From Roseimicrobium sp. ORNL1 (GTDB lineage: Bacteria; Verrucomicrobiota; Verrucomicrobiia; Verrucomicrobiales; Verrucomicrobiaceae), in contig NZ_CP049143.1 in assembly GCF_011044495.1 (NCBI RefSeq), forward strand, positions 3,472,001 through 3,536,000: a DNA stretch of 64,000 nt, given 5' to 3'. Shown here piece after piece: positions 17,318 through 26,339 of this stretch. The notes beneath the pieces are model-generated. The model was not told the DNA's origin. It worked only from the letters and a program-made list of their open reading frames with translations, and ran no database searches. Every line of letters begins with the position of its first letter. Positions within the stretch are counted from its first letter, which is position 1. The translations under genes and the position numbers were made by a program.

Positions 17318-18412
17318 ATGAACGTCTGGAACTACGCCAACCCTCAACTCAAAGACCTCGTCTCCTACAAGCCTGGAAAGCCCATCGAGGAGCTGGCCCG
17401 TGAGCGCGGCCTGAAGCCGGAGGACATCATCAAGATGGCCTCCAATGAGAACCCCCTCGGCCCCTCGCCGAAGGCCATGGAAGCCATGCAGCAGGCCATG
17501 ACCCAGGCGCACATCTATCCGGACGGCTTCGGCTTCAAGCTCCGCGACGCCCTGGCGAAGAAGTTCAATGTCGGCATTGGCCAGATCGTGCTGGGCAATG
17601 GCTCCAACGAAATCATCGAGTTCATCGGCCACGCTTTCCTCAAGCCGGGCGACAACATCATCACCGCCGAGCACGCCTTCGTGGTGTACAAGCTGATGGC
17701 CACGCTCTTCGGCGCGGAAACCATCGAGATCCCGGACCCTGGCTTCGTCCATGACCTGGACGCCATGCTGGCGGCTGTCACGCCCCAGACCAAGGAGCTT
17801 TTCATCGCGAATCCAAACAACCCCACGGGCACCATGGTGACCACGGACGCGCTGGAGCGCTTCATGGACAAGGTGCCGGATCACGTGGTGGTGGTCATCG
17901 ATGAGGCCTACTACGAGTTCGTGAATGAGCCGCAGGACACCATGAAGTTCGTGCGCGAAGGCCGGAACGTCATTCTCCTCCGCACCTTCTCGAAGATTCA
18001 GGGTCTCGCCGGCCTGCGCATCGGCTACGGCATCGGCACGGAGGATCTCATCGGCGTGCTGCACAAGACCCGCCAGCCTTTCAATGCGAACTCCATCGCA
18101 CAAGCGGGTGCCGTCGCCGGCTTGCTGGATGAAGAGCACCAGAATCGCACCAAGCAGATCACGGACGAAGGCCGCACCTACTTCGAGCAGGAGTTCGCCG
18201 CCATGGGGCTCCCGTTTGTGAAGAGCCACGCGAACTTCGTGCTTGTGCAGGTGGGCGATGGCGATGCCGTCTTCCAGAAGATGCTGGACAAGGGCGTCAT
18301 CGTCCGCGCCATGGCCGAATACAAGCTGCCCGACTGGGTGCGCATTTCGGTGGGCACCATGGAGCAGAACAAGCGTTGCATCGCCACGCTGCGCGGCATC
18401 CTTGGCAAGTAA
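17318..18412 (+). CDS. hisC: Histidinol-phosphate aminotransferase
   Basis: A 364-residue fold-type I PLP enzyme converting imidazole-acetol phosphate and glutamate to histidinol phosphate in histidine synthesis. Diagnostic segments: KMASNENPLGPSP near the N-terminus, NPNNPTGT, VVVIDEAYYEF (PLP-binding Asp and Tyr) and RTFSKIQGLAGLRIGYG with the Schiff-base Lys and the phosphate-binding Arg. The ATG at 17318 is preceded by GGAAGA at 8-base spacing and was preferred over ATGs at 17303 and 17279. hisD lies 6.6 kb away, so the his genes are scattered here. mnmE follows after 25 bp on the same strand. Confidence 0.93.
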   Translation: MNVWNYANPQLKDLVSYKPGKPIEELARERGLKPEDIIKMASNENPLGPSPKAMEAMQQAMTQAHIYPDGFGFKLRDALAKKFNVGIGQIVLGNGSNEIIEFIGHAFLKPGDNIITAEHAFVVYKLMATLFGAETIEIPDPGFVHDLDAMLAAVTPQTKELFIANPNNPTGTMVTTDALERFMDKVPDHVVVVIDEAYYEFVNEPQDTMKFVREGRNVILLRTFSKIQGLAGLRIGYGIGTEDLIGVLHKTRQPFNANSIAQAGAVAGLLDEEHQNRTKQITDEGRTYFEQEFAAMGLPFVKSHANFVLVQVGDGDAVFQKMLDKGVIVRAMAEYKLPDWVRISVGTMEQNKRCIATLRGILGK

Positions 18413-18437
18413 CTGCCACCGTTGGTTCAGTTCCGTT

Positions 18438-19790
18438 ATGACAGACACCATCGCCGCCATCAGCACCGCCTTTGGCGAGGCGGCGATCAGTGTGCTGCGC
18501 GTCTCCGGACCGGAAGCCGTCAGGGTGGGGGACAACATCTTTCGCGGGAAGAGTCCCGTGCCAGAGCTGTCCCCACGCATGCAGCACCTGGGCCGCATCG
18601 TGGATGCGAATGATGCCACGGTAGACTCCGTGCTGCTCACCGTGTTCCGCGGACCCGCGAGCTACACGGGCGAGGACATGGTGGAGATCTCCTGCCACGG
18701 CGGCGTCCTCGTCACGCGCCGCATCTATGAATTGCTCCTCGCAAACGGAGCCCGCGCCGCCGAGCCGGGAGAGTTCACCCAGCGCGCTTTCCTGAATGGG
18801 AAGCTGGACCTCACGCAGGCGGAAGCGGTCATGGATCTCATCCATGCCCAGAGCGAACTGGCCCTGCAGGCTGCTTCCCAACAGCTCGAAGGAAGGCTGG
18901 GCCACACCGCAGAGCAGATGCGCGAGGACCTCATCCATCTGCTCGCGCACCTGGAGGCCTACATTGATTTCCCGGAGGAGGACATCGATCCGGACACGGG
19001 CGATGCTATGCTGAAACGCATGGAGGCGCTGCAATCCACGCTGCGCTCCCTCCTTGATACCGCCGAGCACGGACGCATCCTGCGCAGTGGCGCACGCACG
19101 GTAATCTGCGGTGAGCCCAATGTCGGGAAATCTTCCCTGCTGAATCTCCTCACTGGCTTCGAGCGTGCCATCGTGAGCCCGCAGGCAGGCACCACCCGAG
19201 ATACCATTGAGGAAGTGCTACACATCCACGGCTTGCCCTTCCGCCTCGTGGATACCGCAGGCCTGCGTCAGCACACGAGCGACTTCATCGAGCAGCACGG
19301 CATGGAGCGCACGCGCAAGGAACTCGCCCAAGCGGACGTGATTCTCGAAGTGGTGGACGGCAGCAAGCCCCAAGCCGAGGCGCATCGTGTGCCCATTCCC
19401 GCTGGCCGTGAGAAGGCGCATGTGGTCATCTTGAACAAAGCCGACCTCGGCATTCATGACTCCTGGAGCAGCGCCCCTGCCGTGGCCCTCTCCTGTGCCA
19501 GCGCTCAAGGCGTGGAAGCACTCCGCAATGCCATGCGCGATGCTGTGTGGAGTGGCGCTGTGTCAGGAAACGCACAGCTCGTCGCCATCAACGCTCGCCA
19601 TAAAGCGTGCTTCGAGCGTGCCGCCGCCGCGTTGCGTGAAGCCGCCGAAACCTTCCGCGCCGGAACCGGCACCGAGTTTGTCGCGCTTCATGTGCGCGAA
19701 GCCATGCAGTCCATCGGCGAAGTAACCGGTCGTGTGGATGTGGAGGAAGTGCTGGGCGCGATCTTCAGCACGTTCTGTATTGGCAAGTAA
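18438..19790 (+). CDS. mnmE: tRNA uridine-5-carboxymethylaminomethyl modification GTPase MnmE
   Basis: A 450-residue protein that works with MnmG to modify the wobble uridine (U34) of certain tRNAs. The N-terminal tetrahydrofolate-binding region (TIAAISTAFGEAAISVLRVSG) is followed by a helical domain. The inserted G domain has GEPNVGKSSLLN (G1), DTAGLR (G3) and NKAD (G4). The C-terminus ends FCIGK, where the conserved Cys is catalytic in the family. The start ATG at 18438 agrees with the family N-terminus. A REP-like palindrome follows within 10 bp of the stop. Confidence 0.96.
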   Translation: MTDTIAAISTAFGEAAISVLRVSGPEAVRVGDNIFRGKSPVPELSPRMQHLGRIVDANDATVDSVLLTVFRGPASYTGEDMVEISCHGGVLVTRRIYELLLANGARAAEPGEFTQRAFLNGKLDLTQAEAVMDLIHAQSELALQAASQQLEGRLGHTAEQMREDLIHLLAHLEAYIDFPEEDIDPDTGDAMLKRMEALQSTLRSLLDTAEHGRILRSGARTVICGEPNVGKSSLLNLLTGFERAIVSPQAGTTRDTIEEVLHIHGLPFRLVDTAGLRQHTSDFIEQHGMERTRKELAQADVILEVVDGSKPQAEAHRVPIPAGREKAHVVILNKADLGIHDSWSSAPAVALSCASAQGVEALRNAMRDAVWSGAVSGNAQLVAINARHKACFERAAAALREAAETFRAGTGTEFVALHVREAMQSIGEVTGRVDVEEVLGAIFSTFCIGK

Positions 19791-19794
19791 GAAG

Positions 19795-19930
19795 GTAAAA
19801 GGCTTCTCCAGAAACCTTTCAGTGCGGCAGGATGTGTGGGCTCGTCCTCATGGTAGATCCCAAATTGCAGTGGCGACGTGCTGTTCCCCTCCACGAACTC
19901 CCATCCAAGGCTTCTGGAGAAGCCTTCTAC
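19795..19930. repeat. REP-like palindrome pair, family B (first pair)
   Basis: Two head-to-head copies of a 28-bp unit with core AAGGCTTCT-CC-AGAAGCCTT: 19795-19822 (slightly degenerate, AAACC) and, inverted, 19903-19930. The spacer is 80 bp. The same unit flanks the 57.3-58.2 kb cassette. Each unit is itself a 9-bp-stem palindrome, and the first may act as a terminator for mnmE. The remaining bases to 20013 contain no gene I recognise. Confidence 0.85.
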
Positions 19931-20013
19931 ACTTCAGCAGCAGCCATACTTTCCTTGCTGCTTCCGCAAGGAGTGCTTCTCAAGAGTCGTTGTTTGCGCT
20001 TCTCTTTTCCCGT

Positions 20014-21357
20014 ATGGCATCCTCAGCCTCACTTTCTCCCCTCGACAGCGCACGTAAAAAGGCCTTCTGGCGTTTGCTGCCCATTCTTTTTGTCAGCTAC
20101 CTCATTGCCTACATTGATCGGAACAATGTGGCAGTGGCGAAGCTGAACATGCGGGATGATCTTCCGTGGTTTGATGAAGCCGTGTTTGGATTGGGGACAG
20201 GCCTCTTCTTCTGGGGGTATTTCTTGCTGGAGATTCCCGGCAGCCTCATGGTGGAGAAGTGGAGCGCGCGGAAGTGGATCTGCCGCATCATGGTCACTTG
20301 GGGCATCATCGCAGCGCTCACGGCTGCAGTTACCACGAAATACGAGTACTATACCGTGCGGTTTTTCCTGGGTCTTGCGGAAGCTGGCTTCTTCCCCGGT
20401 GTCATCGTGTATCTCACCCATTGGTTCCCACGGAGGGACCGCGGCAGAGCCCTCTCCATTTTCCTTGTGGCGACGCCCGCCGCCCAGGTAATCAACCCTC
20501 TGGTCGCCCGGCTCATCTTGCCCATCGGTTCCACCAAGATGGTGGATGGAGTGGCCGTTTCACAACCTGAACTCTGGGGATTGGAGGGCTGGCAGTGGCT
20601 TTACATCATGTGGGGGATACCCGCCGTCGTGCTGGGGGTGATCGTTCTGTTCTTTCTCACGGACAGGCCGCATCAGGCAAAGTGGCTCACTGCTGAAGAG
20701 CGGGAGGCGCTGGAGAGTGAACTGGAGCGCGAGCGGGCTGAAACCCGGAAGGGCAAGCGCATGACCATCCTGGAGGCATTCTCCCATCCCAAGGTGCTTC
20801 TGCTCACTCTCGCGTATTTCTGCGTGGTGACCTGCAGCTACGGCATGGAGTACTTCATGCCCTCCATCATCAAGGAATGGTATGCCATGGATATCAAGCA
20901 GCTGATGCTGTTCATCATCCTGCCGCCTACGGTGGCCCTGCTGGCACAGCTTGCGGGTGGATGGAGTTCCGACCACTTCAAGGAGCGTCGTTTCCATGCG
21001 GTGGTCCCGCTGGTGATTGGGGCCTGCGCCATTTTCGCCCTGCCCCTGACCAAGGGAAATGTGTGGGTCACCGTCGGGCTTATGATGGTGGGGTTTGCAG
21101 GGTTTAAGGGCTACATGCCTGCCTTTTGGTCCCTGCCGAGCATCTTTCTGGTGGAGGCCGCGGCGGCCAGCAGTATCGGCCTCATCAATTCCGTGGGTAA
21201 TCTCGGCGGCTTCTGGGGTTCCTACTTGATGGGCAAATCGAGGCACGACACCGGCTCCTACGATCTCGGGTTGACCTATCTCAGTGCCTCGATGCTTTGC
21301 TCAGCGATCATCATCTTTTTCCTGGGACTTGGGAAAAAGGAAACCAGGTCGCCGTGA
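20014..21357 (+). CDS. MFS transporter, anion:cation symporter type
   Basis: A 447-residue inner-membrane permease with about 12 helices. The first helix carries LFVSYLIAYIDRNNVAVAKLNM, the ACS-family signature (organic anion, sugar-acid or tartrate/glucarate-like substrates, usually proton- or sodium-coupled). A loop motif WFPRRDRGRALS follows helix 4-5, and a long charged central loop (RPHQAKWLTAEEREALESEL) separates the halves. The ATG at 20014 places the first helix about 28 residues in; upstream in-frame sequence is repeat-derived. The substrate cannot be told, though sugar acids are common in this family. Confidence 0.88.
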   Translation: MASSASLSPLDSARKKAFWRLLPILFVSYLIAYIDRNNVAVAKLNMRDDLPWFDEAVFGLGTGLFFWGYFLLEIPGSLMVEKWSARKWICRIMVTWGIIAALTAAVTTKYEYYTVRFFLGLAEAGFFPGVIVYLTHWFPRRDRGRALSIFLVATPAAQVINPLVARLILPIGSTKMVDGVAVSQPELWGLEGWQWLYIMWGIPAVVLGVIVLFFLTDRPHQAKWLTAEEREALESELERERAETRKGKRMTILEAFSHPKVLLLTLAYFCVVTCSYGMEYFMPSIIKEWYAMDIKQLMLFIILPPTVALLAQLAGGWSSDHFKERRFHAVVPLVIGACAIFALPLTKGNVWVTVGLMMVGFAGFKGYMPAFWSLPSIFLVEAAAASSIGLINSVGNLGGFWGSYLMGKSRHDTGSYDLGLTYLSASMLCSAIIIFFLGLGKKETRSP

Positions 21358-21508
21358 CGGTTACGACAAGTTTTCATGACTCTTGGGGCGGGTGGTTTCC
21401 TTCCCGTCTGTGCGGAACTACGTGAAACTTCACTTTTCATTCCCGTAAAACGTGCTCACTATCGGCGCTCAGTGATCTGATCACCCCTGTGCCCTTCCTT
21501 TGAGCAAA

Positions 21509-23437
21509 ATGAGAAAGAAAACCCCTGACTGGTCCATCGAGGAATCCGCCAACACCTACGGCATCCGCGAATGGGGGAACAAGTACTTCGACATCTCCTC
21601 CAAAGGTGAGGTCGTCGTGCACCTGCGCGATGGTACCAAGACCAAGGCGGTCAGCATTCCCGACATCGTGCGCGGCATGAAGGAGCGCGGCATGCAGCTC
21701 CCCGTGCTCATCCGTTTTGGCGACCTCCTGCGGTGGCGTATCGAGGAGTTGAATGAAGGTTTTGGCACCGCCATCCGCGAGGCGAATTACCGTGGCAAGT
21801 ATCGCGGCGTCTATCCCATCAAGGTCAACCAGCAGCAGGAAGTCATCGAAGAGGTGACCAAGTACGGGCGGAAGTACCACTACGGTCTTGAGGCTGGCAG
21901 CAAGCCGGAACTCATCGCCGCGCTGGCCTACATGCAGGACCCGGAGGCTTACATCGTCTGCAACGGCTACAAGGACGAAGAATTCATCGACCTCGCCCTC
22001 TATGCCCGGAAGATGGGCATCCAGGTGCTCATGGTGCTGGAAATGCCCAGCGAGCTGGATCTCATCCTCGAGCGCAGCAAGAAGCTTGGCATCGAGCCTG
22101 CCCTCGGCGTGCGCATTCGTCTTACCACGGAGAGTGCCGGTCACTGGAGCGAGAGCGGTGGTGAAAAGAGCGTCTTCGGTCTGAACATTGCCCAAGTCAT
22201 GGCGGCCGTGGACAAGCTGCGCGAGCGCGGCATGCTCCACTGCCTGCGCATGCTCCACTACCACCAGGGCTCGCAGATTCCCAGCATCCGCGCGATTCGT
22301 AATGCCGCCGTCGAAGGCGCCCGCGTCTATGTGGGTCTCGTGCAGGAAGGTGCCAAGATGGGTATCCTGGACCTCGGTGGCGGTCTGGCCATCAGCTACG
22401 ACGGCCTGAAGAACAGCTCCGGCGGCAGCAGTGACTACGGCACCAAGGAATACTGCGCGGACGTCATCGAAGCCATCAGCGAAGTCACGGATGAAGCAGG
22501 GATTGAGCACCCGGATATCATCACGGAATCCGGTCGCGCCGTGGTGGCCTACTACTCCGTGCTGGTCATCAACGTGCTGGACATCAACCGCTACGAAGCC
22601 AGCGGCATCAAGCGCCTGCCCAAGAAGCCACCAGCGTTGCTGAAGAACATTTTCGACCTTCGCGCCAAGGCCCTCGGCAATGGCACGAACCCGACGCGCG
22701 AGTACATCCAGGAGATTTACAATGATGCGGTGTACTACCGCGAGAAGATCCGCTCCGAGTTCCACTCGGGCAAGATCACCCTGCGCCAGCGTGCCTTGGG
22801 CGAGGAGCTCTATTGGGAAATCCTCACCTGGGTCTCCGGCAAGATGAAGGAGGGCGGCTTCGGCAGCGAGCAGATGGAGCGCCTCGAGGCGGTGCAAACG
22901 GATTACTACTACGGAAACTTCAGTGTGTTCCAGAGTCTTCCCGACTCCTGGGCCATCGATCAGCTTTTCCCCGTGATGCCCATTCACCGTCTCGGTGAGA
23001 AGCCCACGCGTCCCGTCGTGCTCAGCGACATCACCTGCGACTCGGACGGCAAGATGGATCGCTTCATCCACTCGCAGGATATCCACAGCACGCTGCCGCT
23101 GCATGATGTGAATCTTCAGGACGACTACATGCTCGGCATCTTCCTTGTAGGCGCGTATCAGGAAACCCTGGGTGACCTGCACAATCTGCTGGGAGATACC
23201 AATGTGGTCAGTGTCCGCATTGAGGGCGGCCGCCTCAAGTACACGCGCGAACTGGAAGGCGATACCGTTTCGGAGGTGCTCAGTTACGTGGAGTACGATC
23301 CGAAGGAGCTTGCCCGCCGCTTCCGTGTGCTCGCCGAGGAGGCCGTGGTGAAGAAGCACATCTCCGCCCGCGAACGCTTCGAAATCATGGAGGCCTACGA
23401 AGGCGGGCTGCGCGGTTATACGTACTTCGAGAGTTAA
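21509..23437 (+). CDS. speA: Biosynthetic arginine decarboxylase
   Basis: A 642-residue PLP enzyme of alanine-racemase fold that makes agmatine from arginine as the first step of polyamine synthesis. Length and motifs fit SpeA: YRGVYPIKVNQQQEVIEEV with the PLP Lys, LEAGSKPELIAAL, MLHYHQGSQIP, LDLGGGLAISYDG (phosphate loop), ITESGRAVVAYYSVL and the C-terminal ITCDSDGKMDRF with the active-site Cys-Asp. A TTG at 21500 is a possible alternative start. The gene for carboxynorspermidine dehydrogenase follows after 112 bp on the same strand. Confidence 0.96.
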   Translation: MRKKTPDWSIEESANTYGIREWGNKYFDISSKGEVVVHLRDGTKTKAVSIPDIVRGMKERGMQLPVLIRFGDLLRWRIEELNEGFGTAIREANYRGKYRGVYPIKVNQQQEVIEEVTKYGRKYHYGLEAGSKPELIAALAYMQDPEAYIVCNGYKDEEFIDLALYARKMGIQVLMVLEMPSELDLILERSKKLGIEPALGVRIRLTTESAGHWSESGGEKSVFGLNIAQVMAAVDKLRERGMLHCLRMLHYHQGSQIPSIRAIRNAAVEGARVYVGLVQEGAKMGILDLGGGLAISYDGLKNSSGGSSDYGTKEYCADVIEAISEVTDEAGIEHPDIITESGRAVVAYYSVLVINVLDINRYEASGIKRLPKKPPALLKNIFDLRAKALGNGTNPTREYIQEIYNDAVYYREKIRSEFHSGKITLRQRALGEELYWEILTWVSGKMKEGGFGSEQMERLEAVQTDYYYGNFSVFQSLPDSWAIDQLFPVMPIHRLGEKPTRPVVLSDITCDSDGKMDRFIHSQDIHSTLPLHDVNLQDDYMLGIFLVGAYQETLGDLHNLLGDTNVVSVRIEGGRLKYTRELEGDTVSEVLSYVEYDPKELARRFRVLAEEAVVKKHISARERFEIMEAYEGGLRGYTYFES

Positions 23438-23473
23438 TGTGACGATTCTGTCATTGAGCGTTCTCTCCATTCT

Positions 23474-23505
23474 CGCCGCCATTCGCTACATGTTGAATGG
23501 CGGCG
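23474..23505. other. Hairpin between speA and the carboxynorspermidine dehydrogenase gene
   Basis: An 11-bp stem, CGCCGCCATTC (23474-23484) with GAATGGCGGCG (23495-23505), and a 10-base loop. There is no T tract, so it may be an attenuator or RNA-stabilising structure rather than a terminator. Confidence 0.6.
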
Positions 23506-23549
23506 TCGCCCACTTAACTCCTCACTCTTAACACTTAACTTTTCTTTCC

Positions 23550-24761
23550 ATGTCCCATCGAGTCCTCATCATCGGAGCCGGCGGCGTCGGCCGCGTCGTC
23601 GTTCACAAGTGCGCCCAGCTTCCCGAGGTCTTCGGCGAAATCATGCTGGCCAGCCGTACCAAGTCCAAGTGCGACGCCATTGCCGCTGAGCTGAAGCGTC
23701 CCATCCAGACCGCAGCCGTGGACGCGGACAACGTTCCCGAGCTCGTGAAGCTGCTGAAGGAGTTCAAACCGGAAGTGGTCATCAACGTCGCTCTCCCGTA
23801 CCAGGACCTCACCATCATGGACGCGTGCCTGGAAGCGGGCGTGCACTACATCGACACCGCGAACTACGAGCCGCGCGATGTCGCCAAGTTCGAGTACCAC
23901 TGGCAGTGGGCCTACCAGGAAAAGTTCAAGGCCGCCGGTCTCACCGCGCTGCTCGGCTGTGGCTTCGACCCCGGCGTGACGAATGTGTACACCGCGTACG
24001 CTATGAAGCACCACTTCAGCAAGATCGACACGCTGGACATCATCGACTGCAATGCAGGCGACCACGGCAAGGCCTTCGCCACGAACTTCAACCCCGAGAT
24101 CAACCTCCGCGAAGTCACCGCGAACGGTCGTTACTGGCAGGATGGCAAGTGGGTGGAAACCAAGCCGCTGGAGATCAAGCGCAGCTTCGACTTCCCGGAT
24201 GGCATTGGCCCGAAGAACATCTACTGCCTCTACCACGAGGAGCTGGAATCGCTCGTGAAGCACTTCGACATCCGTCGCGCTCGCTTCTGGATGACCTTTG
24301 GCGACAACTACATCAAGCACATGGAAGTGCTGGTGAACGTGGGCATGACCCGTATCGATCCCGTGGTGCACAAGGGCGTGGAAATCATCCCCATTGAGTT
24401 CCTCAAGACCCTGCTTCCCGAGCCCGGCACCCTCGGCCCCGATACCAAGGGCAAGACCTGCATCGGCAACTGGATCGAAGGCACTGGCAAGGACGGCAAG
24501 TTCAAGCGCTACTACGTGTACAACATCAAGGACCACGAGGACTGCTATGCCGAGACGAACAGCCAGGGCGTGAGCTACACCACCGGTGTGCCCGCCATGA
24601 TCGCCGCCCGCCAGCTTCTCACCAATCCCTCCGAGTACCGCCAGCCCGGCGTCTGGAACGTCGAGCAGCTCAACCCGGATCCCTTCATGGAAGACCTGAA
24701 CAAGTACGGTCTGCCCTGGGTGGAAACGTACCCGACCGAGCCGCTGCCGGGAGAGAAGTAA
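23550..24761 (+). CDS. Carboxynorspermidine dehydrogenase (saccharopine dehydrogenase family)
   Basis: A 403-residue NADP-dependent enzyme expected to condense a diamine with aspartate semialdehyde, giving carboxy(nor)spermidine. Evidence: the N-terminal Rossmann motif VLIIGAGGVGRVVVHKC, MLASRT, VVINVALPYQDLTIMDACL, YIDTANYEPRD, and CGFDPGVTNVYTAYA, the saccharopine-dehydrogenase-like catalytic region. The C-terminal segment SYTTGVPAMIAARQL also fits. Its place directly after speA supports polyamine rather than lysine metabolism. The partner decarboxylase (NspC-like) is not in the window. Confidence 0.88.
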   Translation: MSHRVLIIGAGGVGRVVVHKCAQLPEVFGEIMLASRTKSKCDAIAAELKRPIQTAAVDADNVPELVKLLKEFKPEVVINVALPYQDLTIMDACLEAGVHYIDTANYEPRDVAKFEYHWQWAYQEKFKAAGLTALLGCGFDPGVTNVYTAYAMKHHFSKIDTLDIIDCNAGDHGKAFATNFNPEINLREVTANGRYWQDGKWVETKPLEIKRSFDFPDGIGPKNIYCLYHEELESLVKHFDIRRARFWMTFGDNYIKHMEVLVNVGMTRIDPVVHKGVEIIPIEFLKTLLPEPGTLGPDTKGKTCIGNWIEGTGKDGKFKRYYVYNIKDHEDCYAETNSQGVSYTTGVPAMIAARQLLTNPSEYRQPGVWNVEQLNPDPFMEDLNKYGLPWVETYPTEPLPGEK

Positions 24762-24814
24762 TTCTCCTCAACGCGTAGTTTGCCATAGTAGGTAGGCCCA
24801 CCTGCCCGACACGG

Positions 24815-24911
24815 CCCTGGGAGCGCTGAACTCTGGCCGGCGTATTCGTGGCAACTGCGCTGCATACCATAGCCACCCAGCAACGCCGGCCGGAGGCCAG
24901 CGCTCCCAGGG
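24815..24911. repeat. Two-armed inverted-repeat element, family C
   Basis: Arms at 24815-24841 and 24885-24911 are imperfect reverse complements (CCCTGGGAGCGCTG... against ...CAGCGCTCCCAGGG, each ending in a GGCCGGC block), with a 43-bp spacer. A single arm occurs at 3513-3539. It lies in the 259-bp gap before hisD, which holds no gene. Confidence 0.8.
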
Positions 24912-25020
24912 CTCATGGGCGTCGTTGATGTTCAACTGTCTGCGCCGTCCCATTTGAAAACTACGCCACCTCATGTAGCGTACCGACCCCTTCGTTCTTA
25001 CCCCGCGAAGGTCACCCTCC

Positions 25021-26307
25021 ATGAGAATCATCCGCTACACCGACGCCGAATACGCCAATGAGTCACGACGTCTTGACCGCCGTGCAGAAGCGTCTGACCG
25101 CGTACGGGAAGTGGTGTCATCCGTCATCAAGGACATCCGCGAGCGCGGAGACGCAGCCCTGCTCGAACTGACGAAGAAGTTCGACGGCGCGGACCTCACG
25201 CCTGATACGCTTGCCATTCCTCTCGCGGAGGCTGAAATGGCCATTGATGCGCTCGAACCCCGCGTGCGCGAGGCCCTCGAAGCTTCCAAGCGGAATGTGC
25301 AGACCTTTGCCCAGCAATCCATGCGCAAGGCCTGGTCCATGACCAACGAACAAGGCGCCGAAGTGGGTGAGGTGTTTCACCCGTTCGAGCGCGTGGGCGT
25401 CTACGTCCCCGGTGGCACCGCGCCGCTGGTGAGCACGGCCATCATGACCGTGGCCATCGCTGCTGCAGCAGGAGTGCCTGAAATCGTGGTGTGCAGCCCT
25501 TGCGGCAAGGACGGTCAGGTGAATCCCAATCTACTCGCCGCCTTGCGCCTGGCTGGCGCCACGGAAATCTATCGCGTGGGCGGCTCCCAGGCCATCGCTG
25601 CCATGGCCTTCGGCACGGAGACCATCAAGCCCGTGACCAAAATCTTTGGCCCCGGCAACAGCTACGTCGTGGAAGCGAAGCGCCAGGCTTTCGGGGTTGT
25701 CTCCATCGACCTGCTTCCCGGGCCGAGCGAAGTGTTGGTGCTCGCGGACAAGAGCGCGAATCCCGCCTTCATCGCCGCAGATCTCCTCGCCCAAGCCGAG
25801 CACGGCAAAGACAGCGGTGCTGGCTTCCTCACGGATGACGCGGCCCTGCTCGAGGCCGTGCTGAAGGAAGTCGAGACGCAGGGTGCCAAGCTCTCTCGCC
25901 AGGACATGGTGCGCAGCGTGCTGGACAAGGAATGCTTCCTCATGCTCGTGCCTACGCTCGAAGAAGGCGCGGAGATCGTGAACAACTACGCGCCGGAGCA
26001 TCTGAGCCTCATCACCGAGCGCGAGCAGGACATCCTCCCGCTCATCCGCACGGCGGGCGCCATCTTTCTGGGCAATTACTCGCCCGTGGCCGTCGGCGAC
26101 TTCCTCGCCGGACCCAGCCACACCCTGCCGACCGGCGGGGCAGGGAAGTCCTTCCCCGGTCTCACCGTGGACATGTTCCAGCGCCGTACCAGCATGGTGC
26201 GTCTCTCCAAGGAAGCCTGCGCCAAATCCGAACCCGTGGTCCGCATCTTCAGCGAGATCGAAGGGCTGGATGCGCACGGGAATTCCGTGACGGTGCGCTC
26301 AGTTTAA
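25021..26307 (+). CDS. hisD: Histidinol dehydrogenase
   Basis: A 428-residue NAD- and zinc-dependent enzyme that oxidises L-histidinol to L-histidine in two steps. Family segments are clear: RVGVYVPGGTAPLVSTAIMT, RVGGSQAIAAMAFGTETI, KIFGPGNSYVVEAKR, IDLLPGPSEVLVLAD, DLLAQAEHGKDSGAGFLT, NNYAPEHLSLI and GPSHTLPTGG, which include the zinc ligands and catalytic Glu/His residues. It appears to be a single gene followed by a hairpin at 26315-26339. Confidence 0.97.
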   Translation: MRIIRYTDAEYANESRRLDRRAEASDRVREVVSSVIKDIRERGDAALLELTKKFDGADLTPDTLAIPLAEAEMAIDALEPRVREALEASKRNVQTFAQQSMRKAWSMTNEQGAEVGEVFHPFERVGVYVPGGTAPLVSTAIMTVAIAAAAGVPEIVVCSPCGKDGQVNPNLLAALRLAGATEIYRVGGSQAIAAMAFGTETIKPVTKIFGPGNSYVVEAKRQAFGVVSIDLLPGPSEVLVLADKSANPAFIAADLLAQAEHGKDSGAGFLTDDAALLEAVLKEVETQGAKLSRQDMVRSVLDKECFLMLVPTLEEGAEIVNNYAPEHLSLITEREQDILPLIRTAGAIFLGNYSPVAVGDFLAGPSHTLPTGGAGKSFPGLTVDMFQRRTSMVRLSKEACAKSEPVVRIFSEIEGLDAHGNSVTVRSV

Positions 26308-26314
26308 GATAAAA

Positions 26315-26339
26315 GGCCACCATGCGTATCATGGTGGCC
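26315..26339 (+). promoter_or_regulatory. Hairpin covering the start of the 26322 lipoprotein gene
   Basis: A perfect 9-bp stem, GGCCACCAT (26315-26323) with ATGGTGGCC (26331-26339), and a 7-base loop. Both ATG codons that could start the next gene (26322 and 26331) lie in the stem. It follows hisD by 7 bp and has only a weak T-rich tail (GTCTTCTT), so it could be a hisD terminator, a translational lock, or both. Confidence 0.65.

Noticed and set aside
17186-18640. Long open frame (about 484 codons) on the minus strand
   Set aside because: It lies antisense to hisC and its composition (Leu/His/Val/Asp/Gly-rich without domains) is what the complement of a GC-rich gene gives.
21437-23482. Open frame of about 681 codons on the minus strand
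   Set aside because: Antisense to speA, whose motifs are unmistakable on the plus strand; the shadow frame has no recognisable domain.
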